Assembly (NCBI RefSeq): GCF_002811765.1
Contig: NZ_NPDR01000003.1
Location: forward strand, 1 to 64,000
From: Leptospira saintgironsiae
Lineage (GTDB): Bacteria > Spirochaetota > Leptospiria > Leptospirales > Leptospiraceae
Length of the DNA stretch: 64,000 nucleotides
Reading direction: 5' to 3'
Part shown: positions 1 through 10,300 of the stretch, one piece after another
Position numbering within the stretch: the first letter of the stretch is position 1
Layout of the letters: every line of letters begins with the position of its first letter
Translations under genes and position numbers: made by a program
The notes under the pieces: generated by a model
Told to the model about the DNA's origin: nothing
The model's input: the letters and a program-made list of their open reading frames with translations, nothing else
Databases searched by the model: none

Positions 1-92
1 CGTAATGTTTAGCTCCTATTGGGGAATTTGAAGGGTCGTTTGTACTTACGTTGTGCGGATTAGTATCTACGAATAGATAGTAATCCCTTCCT

Positions 93-1367
93 CTAAATCC
101 GAACCGCCTCCTTCATCCTGGCTCTCGGATTGACAGCAAAAGCATCCCTATCTCTACACCTCATTCCAACATTGGGATCATCATCACGTTCAACCAACAC
201 ATCCAGTCCGAATACATTAGCATTCTTAATGAAGCTAAACTCATTCAGATACATTTGCGAATACTTTGGCTTTATATATCCATAAGCCGCAAAAGCAGTC
301 TTTAAAACTCTCTGATTACCTTCCGCTACTTGGTTGTGGACTCCATTCTTACTCCATCTATTACGAGCAAATCTGAATCTATTATCCTTTGATCTTGCAG
401 AGTGATTTACTGATCTATGGTTCTTATATATTCCCCAAAGCCATGGATATCCTTGGTCTGTGAAAAGTGGGGTAGAAGTAGGTAAGTGATCCTTGATGAT
501 CGGACCTAATGTATCTGCTTTCTGATTAGATACTGATGTAAAGAATACAGGTCCTTGCTTTATTGCAATAGTCTGGACTAAAGTTCCGACTTGTCTTCCT
601 CCTAATTTCTCTGAAAGGTATATAGAAGAAGTCTGTCCACTATGTCTGTATCGTTTCCTACCTTGGCTTGCTCTTTCTCCCGCAGAATATAATACAGCAG
701 TGTCTACGCAAACGTAGGGTCGTTTTGCCATGATCTTAGTTATATCTCTATTCTCATTTGGTGGGAGGAGAAAGACTTTGAACTGATCATTTAAGGCTTC
801 GTAGGTTAGCTTCTTATACTTTGGTAATTGGTCAGAAGCGAAGAGTTGAAATCTTCTCTTGAGTAAGCTGGCTGCATTATATCCTATCTTTAGTCTCTTA
901 CTTAGTTCTGTTGCTGTTACTACTTTTGGATATTGAATTAGAGATTCGTAAAGTAAGTATCCGAACATCCATATTGGTAGTTTGAAGTGATGAAGGGGAG
1001 TGTAGCTTAGTCTTGAAGTTAGATGTCTACATTGAGGACATCTGATTAGATCTGGTCTGGTTGAGATTTCTTTATCTAAGATTCTATTGTTACATTCAGT
1101 AGTTGGACAATGCTTTGGGTAGAAGTCATTTAGTATCTTCTTGGTTATTTCTGTGAAGTAGGCTGTGTTTAGTGCTGGGTTGTGATGTTTTGGTAGGAGG
1201 ATTTTATTTTCGGTTTTTCTAATAGAAGGGGCGGTTCTGGATTGGAGGAAAGGTGGTCCTCGGTTCGGATTACGTGTATTAAATATTCCGAATTCAAGCC
1301 AAGGTCGAGTAGGAGTGAAGGATTGTCCGTGAGAGTAGATTTCTTGATATTTTAGTGCTGCTTGCAT
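93..1367 (-). CDS. IS1595/ISXO2-like transposase
   Basis: This encodes a DDE-type transposase that would mobilise its own insertion sequence. The N-terminal half has a zinc-ribbon-like CPQC pair near residues 110-113. A helical segment follows ([15 protein letters not shown], then a helix-turn-helix-like stretch around [21 protein letters not shown]), the layout of IS1595 transposases. The catalytic half shows a first acidic site at [10 protein letters not shown], a second at [10 protein letters not shown], and a C-terminal H/N/E region ([10 protein letters not shown]...[13 protein letters not shown]). Length (424 aa) is long for the family. I could not find convincing terminal inverted repeats in the flanks, so IS limits are not given. 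A relic of a related transposase C-terminus (shared [11 protein letters not shown] block) lies at 25561-25778. The two therefore bracket the defence and tail region. Family call is fairly sure; activity is unknown. Confidence 0.75.
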   Translation of the reverse strand: MQAALKYQEIYSHGQSFTPTRPWLEFGIFNTRNPNRGPPFLQSRTAPSIRKTENKILLPKHHNPALNTAYFTEITKKILNDFYPKHCPTTECNNRILDKEISTRPDLIRCPQCRHLTSRLSYTPLHHFKLPIWMFGYLLYESLIQYPKVVTATELSKRLKIGYNAASLLKRRFQLFASDQLPKYKKLTYEALNDQFKVFLLPPNENRDITKIMAKRPYVCVDTAVLYSAGERASQGRKRYRHSGQTSSIYLSEKLGGRQVGTLVQTIAIKQGPVFFTSVSNQKADTLGPIIKDHLPTSTPLFTDQGYPWLWGIYKNHRSVNHSARSKDNRFRFARNRWSKNGVHNQVAEGNQRVLKTAFAAYGYIKPKYSQMYLNEFSFIKNANVFGLDVLVERDDDPNVGMRCRDRDAFAVNPRARMKEAVRI

Positions 1368-1525
1368 GAGTATTACTTTTTTGTTTTTTAAGGAAGCAAA
1401 ACGTTAGACATGATTAAAAGAAAAGCTTTATTTTGAATATCGTGTGCAGAAGATCAGGAAAATTCTGATGGCTTTTGGGCCGTTGTAAATACGATTATTT
1501 TAAAGCAAAGGGAGATTAGATCGGG

Positions 1526-4500
1526 ATGGCATTGCGAGCAGTCTTCATTGGAATTAACCAATATAATGATCAAGGTATTTCTGAGCTTAATGGAGCAAAG
1601 CGGGATGCCTTAGCTCTCTGGGCTCTGTTTACTGATTCTATTGAAGGTTTAACCTCGAAGTTGCTAGTAGATCAAGATGCAACTAATTCTGAAGTCCGCA
1701 AGTATGTTTTTGGAGCGTTGTCTGAAGCAAATGGGGATGATGTCATTATCATTTCCTTTGCTGGTCATGGGTCACCAGATGGGAATATTATCTTGTACGA
1801 TACTGAAATAGGGAATCTCCCCGGAACTGCTATTTCAATGGCTTCTTTAGCCGAAGCTTTTAAAACTACCAAAGCAAAGACTGTACTTTTTATTCTGGAT
1901 TGTTGCTTTAGCGGTCAAACTCCAGCTAGGGTTCTTGAAACTGCTGGATTACCTCGAAGTAGCTTTATTCTAAATGAAGTATACGGAGAAGGACGAATAA
2001 TTTTGTCGGCATGTTCTGTGAGTGAATCTGCTTGGGAACAACCTGGAACCGGACATGGATTATTAACTTACGCAATTATTACTGCGTTAACTGACAGCGA
2101 CAAACAGATTGTAAATTTTCCAGACGTTGTTGGGGAGATTATTCGACTAACTCGGATTGAAGCAGAGAGAATTAATGTTAAACAAACACCCATGTTTTTA
2201 GGAACTGTAATTGGTGGTCTTACATTTCCTGTTCTCAAACGAGGAGCCAATTATTTTGCAGCTTTCCCACATAAAACTACAAAGAAAGTTTCTGGTAAGA
2301 TAGAAGATCTTCACCAATACGGGTTTCCTCCTTCTATAATTGACCAGTGGAAAGTTCGATTTCCACATGGACTTAACTCTTTACAAATTCAATCTATTAA
2401 TGAATTCGGAATTCTCGCTGGTAATTCGTTACTTGTTGTTGCACCGACAAGTTCAGGCAAGACTCTAATCGGAGAATTAGCAGCAATCCCTTCGATAACT
2501 CTTGGGAAGAAGGTAGCATTTTTGCTTCCATATCGTGCTTTGGTTAACGAGAAATATGAAGATTTTACATTTAATTATTCACTGTCCGGTCTTCGAGTAG
2601 TTAGATGTAGTGGAGATTCGACGGATGGAGTTGCACCTGTAATTAAGGGGCGATATGATCTTGGATTTTTTACATATGAGACCTTTTTAAATATAATTTT
2701 AGGATCTCCTGGTATTCTCAATCAATTAGGCCTTATTGTTTTGGATGAAGGACAGTTTATCACAGATCCAAATCGGGGAATCATTGTTGAATTGATTTTT
2801 TCATTTTTATTACGCGCACGAGCTAATGGAATTGAACCTCAAATATTAGTCCTATCTGCAGTCATGGGGAATATAAATAATTTTGATCGCTGGCTTAACC
2901 TACCTCTTTTAATTTCGAAAGAAAGACCAGTGCCATTAATAGAAGGAGTACTAGATCGAAGAGGGCAATTTCAATTCGTTGATGTAGATGCTACAATTAA
3001 GAATGAAGAATTGCTCCCTGTTCAAAGTATTGTTCAACGTCGTGATAGGCCCAGTTCTCAAGATGTAATTGTTCCATTATCTAAGAAATTAGTTTCGAAT
3101 GGGGAAAAGCTGTTAATTTTTCGTAATCAAAGAGGTGCAGCTCAAGGTTGTGCCAAATACTTAGCAAATGAACTCGGTTTAGAACCTGCAAACCAAGTTC
3201 TAAATACATTACCGACACAAGATTTAACCAATGCGTCTCAGGACTTACACTTGTGCTTAAAAGGCGGAGTTGCTTTTCACAATACGAATTTATTAAGATC
3301 TGAAAGAGAAGCCGTCGAAAAAGAATTTCGAAAATTGAACGGTGAAATTCATGTAATTGCGGCTACAACTACACTTGCTGCGGGTATCAACACTCCAGCT
3401 TCAACTGTGATTCTCACAGAGAATGAATTTTTGGGCGAGGATGGCCGAGAGTTTACTGTAGCGGAATATAAGAACATGGCTGGCCGTGCAGGAAGAGTTG
3501 GTTTTAATGAAATAGGTAAATCTATTATATTGGCAGAGACTCCTTTAGAGAGAGCACAGCTTTTTCAAAAATATGTATTGGGAACTCCTGAAGAGGTTCA
3601 ATCATCTTTTCAGGAGCGGGACCTCTCTACATGGGTTATTCGGTTGCTTAGTCAAGTTAAAGAGATCTCACAAAAAGAAATTCCCGGTTTATTAATTAAC
3701 ACTTTTGGCGGATATTCTGCTTCCCTTGAAAATCCTAAATGGGTCGTAAATATTGAATTTGAAGTAAATACATTCGTAGAACGTCTGCTTCAATTAGAAT
3801 TAGCAGAACTAGAAGGCGATTTTATTCATTTGACATTATTAGGAAGAGCGTGCGGCTCCTCATCGTTGTCCTTTGAATCAAGTATGCGATTAGTTGAAAT
3901 TCTGAAAGAAATTGATACTAGTAAAATTTCTCCCGTACATTTATTGGGCATTCTACAGGTACTTAATGAATTGGACTCAATTTATACGCCACTAATGAAG
4001 AGGGGCCAATCAGAGTCTTTGCGAGTTTCCGATGCATCTAAAAGATATGACCTAAATGTAATTCAAAGTCTAAAACGCTATTGTCATGATCAGTTTCAAT
4101 TTTGGGCCCGTTGTAAACGAGCTAGTATTTTGTTTGATTGGATAAATGGGGAACATATTGAAGTAATTGAAAAATATTATACCGCTAATCCATATCAAGG
4201 TACGATAAGTTACGGTAACATTGCTAGCATTGCAGAAGGTACCCGATTTCATTTACGCTCAGCTCATAAAATTCTATCTACTCTTTTGCTCGATACACCT
4301 GATTTCTTAAGTGAACTAGATATAATATTACAACAACTCGAATTCGGATTACCACGTGATGCCTTGTTCTTATTAAAATTGGAAATTCCTTTAACTAGAG
4401 GGCAGTATTTAGCATTATTTTCTGCTGGATGTAGAAAAATAGAAGATATATTCGATTTATCGAATGAAAAATTTATTGAATATGTCGGTACGGATATTGC

Positions 4501-4534
4501 TAAACAATTACTGTCAAAGCCTTTAAAACAATAA
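1526..4534 (+). CDS. Caspase-like peptidase fused to Ski2/Hel308-type helicase
   Basis: This is a 1002-residue two-domain protein. Residues 1-235 look like a caspase/metacaspase (peptidase C14) domain: FIGINQY at the first strand, His81 in SFAGHGS, and the Cys127 nucleophile in LDCCFSG, followed by LSAC. Residues ~275-690 are a superfamily 2 helicase: Walker A APTSSGKT (306-313), motif II DEGQ (407-410) in place of the usual DExH, GVAFHNTNL (~581), motif V TTTLAAGINTPA, and motif VI AGRAGR (652-657). The order and motifs fit Ski2-like/Hel308 enzymes. The C-terminus (about 945-1000) looks like the helix-hairpin-helix of that group. The start is the ATG at 1526. The next gene begins 33 bases downstream, suggesting an operon. 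Inference: nucleic-acid sensing or unwinding by the helicase activates a protease, as in other caspase-linked defence proteins. The protease target is unknown. Confidence 0.85.
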   Translation: MALRAVFIGINQYNDQGISELNGAKRDALALWALFTDSIEGLTSKLLVDQDATNSEVRKYVFGALSEANGDDVIIISFAGHGSPDGNIILYDTEIGNLPGTAISMASLAEAFKTTKAKTVLFILDCCFSGQTPARVLETAGLPRSSFILNEVYGEGRIILSACSVSESAWEQPGTGHGLLTYAIITALTDSDKQIVNFPDVVGEIIRLTRIEAERINVKQTPMFLGTVIGGLTFPVLKRGANYFAAFPHKTTKKVSGKIEDLHQYGFPPSIIDQWKVRFPHGLNSLQIQSINEFGILAGNSLLVVAPTSSGKTLIGELAAIPSITLGKKVAFLLPYRALVNEKYEDFTFNYSLSGLRVVRCSGDSTDGVAPVIKGRYDLGFFTYETFLNIILGSPGILNQLGLIVLDEGQFITDPNRGIIVELIFSFLLRARANGIEPQILVLSAVMGNINNFDRWLNLPLLISKERPVPLIEGVLDRRGQFQFVDVDATIKNEELLPVQSIVQRRDRPSSQDVIVPLSKKLVSNGEKLLIFRNQRGAAQGCAKYLANELGLEPANQVLNTLPTQDLTNASQDLHLCLKGGVAFHNTNLLRSEREAVEKEFRKLNGEIHVIAATTTLAAGINTPASTVILTENEFLGEDGREFTVAEYKNMAGRAGRVGFNEIGKSIILAETPLERAQLFQKYVLGTPEEVQSSFQERDLSTWVIRLLSQVKEISQKEIPGLLINTFGGYSASLENPKWVVNIEFEVNTFVERLLQLELAELEGDFIHLTLLGRACGSSSLSFESSMRLVEILKEIDTSKISPVHLLGILQVLNELDSIYTPLMKRGQSESLRVSDASKRYDLNVIQSLKRYCHDQFQFWARCKRASILFDWINGEHIEVIEKYYTANPYQGTISYGNIASIAEGTRFHLRSAHKILSTLLLDTPDFLSELDIILQQLEFGLPRDALFLLKLEIPLTRGQYLALFSAGCRKIEDIFDLSNEKFIEYVGTDIAKQLLSKPLKQ

Positions 4535-4567
4535 ACGTGAAATTTGATATTTTATAACGAGGAACCT

Positions 4568-5353
4568 ATGTCTGATTTAACTTGGATTGAAGCAATAAAA
4601 CAAGTGTTAGATGCAAATAGACAATCAATGCATTACACTGAAATTTTAGATAAGATAATTGAAAGAGGGCTACGGGAAGAAGTTGGCGCAACGCCAGCGA
4701 ATACGGTATATTCTTCTATATATCAGGATATTAGGACAAAGAAGAAAAAATCTGAATTTATTAAAACGGATACTGGAACTTTTATCCTAAGAAAATACAT
4801 TGATTCAAGTTCTTCAGTAGATGCTGAAAGTAAAGATTCGAACATAGAAGATGAATCTGCGGGAATAATTAAGGCTTTTGGCATGTTTTGGAGACGAGAT
4901 AAGGTCCACTGGGAGTCTAATCCGAAGATTTTTGGTAGACAATCCTTTGGGTCGACTCCCGTCGATTTCGGAGATGAAATCGGTGTGTATGTTTTATACG
5001 ATGAAAATAGGCCAATATACGTTGGTAGAGCGATTGATCAAGGAATAGGAAAAAGAATCTTTCAACATACGTTTGATAGATTGAGTGGTCGATGGAATAG
5101 ATTTTCTTGGTTTGGCCTTAAGTCTGTATCTGAAACTGGAAAGTTGGATCAGTTCAGAAAAACGTCCCTCGATGCAGAAGTTCTGATTGTCACTATGGAA
5201 GCTATTTTAATCGAAACTCTCGAGCCGGGGTTAAATAGAAAAAGAGGCGATGATTTTAAAGCAGTTGAATATCTACAAAGTGAAGATCCAAAAATTCAAA
5301 ATAAACATATTGCTTCACTCTTGGCAGAGATACAGGGCAAACTAAACGGTTAA
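4568..5353 (+). CDS. HARE-HTH plus GIY-YIG nuclease-like protein
   Basis: The ATG at 4568 is chosen over an upstream in-frame TTG because GAGGAA lies six bases before it. Counting from this start (261 aa), residues ~3-78 resemble a HARE-HTH domain (TWIEAIKQVL, MHYTEILDKI, YSSIYQDIR, GTFILRKY). That winged-helix module is known from restriction enzymes and chromatin proteins. A charged linker follows, then a GIY-YIG nuclease fold: GVYVLYD and IYVGRA form the two signature strands. They are followed by an Arg in KRIFQH, a Glu-rich helix (TMEAILIE) where the metal-binding Glu is expected, and a terminal Asn in GLNRKRGD. The gene follows the caspase-helicase gene by 33 bases in the same direction. 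Inference: DNA-cleaving or DNA-reading partner of that helicase. Catalysis is plausible because the key residues appear present. Confidence 0.8.
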   Translation: MSDLTWIEAIKQVLDANRQSMHYTEILDKIIERGLREEVGATPANTVYSSIYQDIRTKKKKSEFIKTDTGTFILRKYIDSSSSVDAESKDSNIEDESAGIIKAFGMFWRRDKVHWESNPKIFGRQSFGSTPVDFGDEIGVYVLYDENRPIYVGRAIDQGIGKRIFQHTFDRLSGRWNRFSWFGLKSVSETGKLDQFRKTSLDAEVLIVTMEAILIETLEPGLNRKRGDDFKAVEYLQSEDPKIQNKHIASLLAEIQGKLNG

Positions 5354-5405
5354 TTATATAGTCATAATAATATAACCGTACTTGAAAAATAAATAAAAGT
5401 CAATT

Positions 5406-5613
5406 CTACGATTGGTCTTTCTTAAAATCAAAGAAATCTTGAATTTTAACTCCAAGTCGAAAGGCGACACGAATCAAGGTGTGAATAGTTACATTAGAGT
5501 TTCATCTTTTCAGCTCAACGTATGCTCGAAGAGGTAAACCTTAAGTTTCTTCTTTTATATCTTCTTGCGTCAGACCTTTATCAATACGAATTTATTTGAT
5601 TCGTTTTCGCCAT
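5406..5613 (-). pseudogene. Decayed XRE-family HTH regulator
   Basis: Reading the minus strand from an ATG at 5613 gives MAKTNQIN, then a frameshift, then IDKGLTQEDIKEE, an in-frame stop, a second stop, and [20 protein letters not shown] with DFFDFK before the final stop at 5406. GLTQED and the spacing to the recognition helix are typical of XRE/Cro-type helix-turn-helix proteins of about 68 residues. At least one frameshift and two internal stops show it is dead. It lies in the 340-base gap between the GIY-YIG gene and the HEPN gene, antisense to both. The same family recurs as a relic at 11882-12085. Nothing else is visible in this gap. Confidence 0.8.
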
Positions 5614-5692
5614 TATCAATCTCGTAGGTAGTTTTGAAAGAAGTGCAAATTTATCTTAATCTTATAGTCAAGTATAGCGGGTACTTTTGGAA

Positions 5693-7276
5693 ATGAACAG
5701 AGAAGATTTTACAATTCGAATATTCCTTAATTTTCTTCGCTCAGTTGGAATTACGGTAGAAAACGACATTTTAGGCGTAGTTAGAAATGTGATTCTGCCA
5801 CAGTCTGATATTCCTTTATGTTTAACTGGAATTTGCTATGAGATAGCATTGCATGAGCCAGGAAAGTTTTACAATCGAAAAGTTGCCGATGAACTAAATT
5901 CGAAATTTAAAACGGCATATGACACAGACAGCAATATATTCTTGAAAGGTATGCAATCAGCCCTTTCTTATTTTTACACTGCTCTAAAGTCATACGATTA
6001 CACATTAGAATTGTATAACGAATTTTCTGAATCGGCATTCGATAATTATTTTAAAACAAATGTTTATAGAATTCCAACATTGCTGCGAATTTCTGAAGAT
6101 ATTTTGATGAATCTTTATAGATTTGTAAGGGATATTCATCAGCAATACACCGAAAAGAATTATTCAAATCTGGAAACGCTCGGACAAATTATATCCGTTT
6201 TGAAAAGTATCGGATATACTGAATTTACTAACGTTGATACGGATTTACGAAATGCTTTAAGTCATGGGAAGGCGTTTAATCATGGAAATAGCGTTTCTTA
6301 TAAATATAAAAAAAACGGCCAAGAGTATCCGGAAAGCATAAATATATGGGACTTCGACAGAAAAATTAATGAATCTCTCGATATTGCTTCCGCAGGGATA
6401 ATTGGAGTTTTACGGTTCTTGTCATCTCACGTTGACTTGCTTGAAAAATTATTATCCATTGCTGATCTCGAAGTTAAAGACATGCTTATTAAACTTCAAT
6501 TTAGAAGTTCAGATTTTAGGATTATGGATATTCAAAGGATCGGAGGAAATAAGCAATTAAACGCCCTTTGTATTTTAAAAGCAAAAGACAATACTAGTTT
6601 ACTTATTTCTTTGTATTATACCGCGATAATCCTATATTTAAATTATCCAGATTTCGATTCCTATTTTGTTTCTTACGATCACATTAGAAGTCTTGGAGGA
6701 TATGTTCGATTTAAAAAGAACGAAATTATTAAATTTTTAGAGGATGAATTTTCTGAAAAAGTGCCTCAATTAAGCCAAAAACATGAAATAAACGTGTATG
6801 AAATAAAAGAGGAAGTTAAGAGTGAGAGAGAGCACAAATATTTTCAATTTCCACGAATTGAAGGAGAGGGGTGGTATTTAAAATATATTGAAGATATAAG
6901 TATTGAATCACATAAAAGAATTAAGGCAATACTCATTGTTCGAGAAGGAAGATTTGATAAGGAAATGGTAAGAGCATTTCTTTTAGAATCTATTGAAAAA
7001 TTGAAACGAATCTATACTCCGGAGAATCCTAAATTTGTTTGTCCATATGGGGACTCGGAAACTGATGCGATATTTATCCATACCTTCAAAGATTCTCAAG
7101 TTAGGGAAACATATAGTCTTTTTAACTCGAACAAAAACTTCTTATGTATAGCTAATTATTATCGGAATGGAACTGTCCCACGATTAGTTCACGGGGGTAT
7201 TATGGAAAGTCTTTGGAAGGAATATTCTCGAGAATTTATTGACTCAATAGAATTTGGCTGGAATTCGAATTTATAA
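5693..7276 (+). CDS. HEPN-motif protein of unknown specificity
   Basis: I do not recognise a full-length family for this 527-residue protein. The clearest signal is DLRNALSHG (about residues 184-192 from the ATG at 5693). This fits the Arg-x4-His catalytic motif of HEPN ribonuclease domains and follows a long helical stretch, as expected for that fold. The C-terminal ~250 residues are mixed alpha/beta, with GYVRFKKNEII, ILIVREGRFD and FVCPYGDSETDAIFIHTF, and carry no motif I can name. The gene lies 68 bases upstream of the giant Mrr-STAND gene in the same direction, so the two probably form one unit. Inference: HEPN effector or accessory RNase of a STAND-type immune system. Codon use is strongly AT-rich like its neighbours. 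The HEPN call rests on one motif and its helical context. Confidence 0.6.
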   Translation: MNREDFTIRIFLNFLRSVGITVENDILGVVRNVILPQSDIPLCLTGICYEIALHEPGKFYNRKVADELNSKFKTAYDTDSNIFLKGMQSALSYFYTALKSYDYTLELYNEFSESAFDNYFKTNVYRIPTLLRISEDILMNLYRFVRDIHQQYTEKNYSNLETLGQIISVLKSIGYTEFTNVDTDLRNALSHGKAFNHGNSVSYKYKKNGQEYPESINIWDFDRKINESLDIASAGIIGVLRFLSSHVDLLEKLLSIADLEVKDMLIKLQFRSSDFRIMDIQRIGGNKQLNALCILKAKDNTSLLISLYYTAIILYLNYPDFDSYFVSYDHIRSLGGYVRFKKNEIIKFLEDEFSEKVPQLSQKHEINVYEIKEEVKSEREHKYFQFPRIEGEGWYLKYIEDISIESHKRIKAILIVREGRFDKEMVRAFLLESIEKLKRIYTPENPKFVCPYGDSETDAIFIHTFKDSQVRETYSLFNSNKNFLCIANYYRNGTVPRLVHGGIMESLWKEYSREFIDSIEFGWNSNL

Positions 7277-7344
7277 TTTTGGGGAAAACTGTTTGTATCT
7301 TGATTGCTCGGACAATAAATCTTCAACTAAGAGAAACTTCATAA

Positions 7345-10300
7345 ATGGAAATTAACTTTTCAAATATACGAACTCACAATGGCAGTAAGAATTCGGGTTT
7401 TGAGGAGTTAGTTTGTCAACTAGCTCATTTACAGCGGCCCAATAATGGAAAATTATTTGTAAGGAAGGAAGGTTCGGGCGGAGATGCTGGAGTAGAGTGT
7501 TATTGGGTTATAGATGATAATACTGAGATAGGTTGGCAAGTTAAGTACTTTCCCGATGGATTAAATGCTTCTCGCTGGAAACAAATTGAAGAATCTTTTT
7601 CAACTGCATTAGAAAAACATCCCAATTTGAATCACTACATTGTCTGTTTACCAATAGATAAAGCGGATAGCAGGAAAATAGGTAAAGGAGGCAAGCTTGT
7701 AGTTTCCGTTGAGGATGAATGGAATAAGCGAATTCAAGAGTGGGAAGATCAGGCTAAGAAAATTGGTAGAGAAATAAAATTTTCGTTTTGGGGAAAGCAT
7801 GAAATTACTACTTTTCTTACAATTGATGATCCCCTTTACTCCGGTAGAGCTTTGTACTGGTTTAATGAACCATTTCTCGGGTCGGAAATATTTAGGAACA
7901 TCGCAAAAAGATCAAAAGATAGTTTAGGAGAAAGGTATAGCCCGGAATTTCATGTTGATTTACCGATTGTAAGAAGTTTTGACGGACTATCTTTGAATTC
8001 CTCCTGGTGGGAACTTCTTAGAGAAAAAAAATCGGCATTAAGAAAAATTGCCTTGGAAGTTATTTCTTTTTTAAAAAAAGAAAGTGAAAATGGAAATACT
8101 TCCTTAGAGAGCGAAAAAGTAGAAATACTAAGTAAGCTATTTAAATTAATCAACGATGAGTTTGAAGCTGGAATTAAGTATAAAGATTTTCACAAGCGAA
8201 TATCGGAAATTACCTCTTCGATTGAGAAATTTTCTAAGTTTTATACTAATTTCTATCAAACTGCATATAACGCAATTGATTGGTCTCAAAAGAAAGAAAT
8301 TTCTAAATCCAGTTTTTTCAAATTAGAAAGCGAAATAAATGATCTAGAATATTTCGTTAATCAAAAAACAAATCTATCTCGGGCAAAATCAGCTCTCCTT
8401 CATGGTGAAGCAGGTATAGGTAAATCGCATTTTTTATGTGATTTAAGCCTAAGTAGAATCAATGAAAATTTACCCACAATTTTTTTATTAGGAGCACAAT
8501 ATTGCGGAGGAAATCCGAATGATTTTATAAAAGAATCATTAGACTTGCAAAGCTATAGAACCTCACAGGTTTTAGGAGCTATTGATGCAGCAGGTGAAGC
8601 ATCGAGAACAAGGGCACTTATTGTTATTGATGCTATCAATGAGGGAAACTATCGAAATGATTGGCATGATCGAATAACTGGATTCTTATCTGATTTATCA
8701 GAATTTTCAAATATTGCTATTCTATTCAGTTGCCGTAGTACATATCTAGACTACATTCTTCCGGAAAGTGCAACCGAAAATCAACTACCTCGTTTAGAAC
8801 ATAATGGTTTTAGAGGACATGAACATCGGGCTGCAGAAATATTTCTTTCCCAACAAGGAATATCTAAACCAAGTGCTCCAATTCTTGCCCCAGAATTTAC
8901 TAATCCGCTATTTTTAAAAACATGTTGCCGGGCTATCAAACAAAATGGGCAAAACTCATTTCCGAAAGGTTTGAATTCGATTACTTCATTATTTGATTAT
9001 TATGTTGAAAGCATCGAGAAGATTGTAGCAAGGAAGAAGAAATTCAATTTTCAAGAAAAGATCGTTAGGTCGACTCTTATTGAAATTTCTTCCAAATTAT
9101 TGCCAGATAATCTGGAAGGGCTGCCAGTGCAAGAGGCGAGGAAATTAGTAAATGGTTACGATCCTTACCAGAACTCTGGTGAAACTCTATTTGAAATCTT
9201 GCTTGATGAAGGCATTTTATCTGAAGACGTTTCTCATAAAAAAGAGAAGTGGGGAGAACTAATTATAAGGTTTACTTACGAACGATTTAGCGATTATTTT
9301 ATTGCTCAACAACTATTGGACAAAGTAGTAGATATTGAATTAGCTTTTTCCGACAAAGGCTCTATATACGAGCTTCTTAAAGAAAATGGCTATTATTCAT
9401 TTGCAGGAATATTTGAGGCATTGGCAATTATTATTGCTGAGAAATTTAATAGAGAGTTAGAAGACTTACTTCCTCATGATATTGAAGTTGCTAGATGGCA
9501 ACTTGATGAGACATTCCAGAATACCGTTTTATGGCGAAGCCCAAGCTCATTTACTGAAAGAACTTTTGAGATATTAAATAATTTAGATTATCATTTATCC
9601 ATTGATCCTGCTTTGGATATTTTGTTGAAATTGTCAACCGAACCGAATCATCCATGGAATGCGGAATTGCTTCATCGGAATCTCATTGACAAAGAAATCG
9701 CTGAAAGGGATCAATTTTGGTCTATTCATATAGCATATGGCGATAGCTCAGAAGAGGATAACGATTATGAATCAATCATTCGAACAATTATTGAATGGTC
9801 TTTCTCCGGCGAAATAAATTCGGCTGAAGAAGAAAGGGTTAGGCTTTGTTCTGTTATCCTTATTTGGTTTTTAACTACTCCGAACAGAAAAATTAGAGAT
9901 CGATCTACAAAATCCTTAGTCAGAATACTAGCCTTTTTTCCAAAACTTGTTGTAGATTTATTAGAAAAGTTTTCAAGTATAAATGATACATACTTGTCTG
10001 AGAGACTTTATGCAATTGCCTATGGTGTCGTTTGCAATATCAATAATGAAGATGTTATAAGAAATATATCAGATTGCACATATTCTTTGATCTTTAAAGA
10101 AGGTGAAACAATACCACATTTATTACTTAGAGATTATGCTCGTGGAATTTTAGAGAGAGCATTAAGTTTGGGAATACTCTCATCAGAAATTAATCCCGAA
10201 AAGTTTAGACCACCGTATAAAATCAGCTCCCAATTTCAAATTCCTACAATCGATGATATAAACAAAATAGAGGGGGATGAGTTTTCATCTCGAATTAAAA

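Noticed and set aside
1..92. Possible terminal inverted repeat of the transposase
   Set aside because: I compared this flank with 1368-1525 and found no convincing inverted match, so IS ends are not called.
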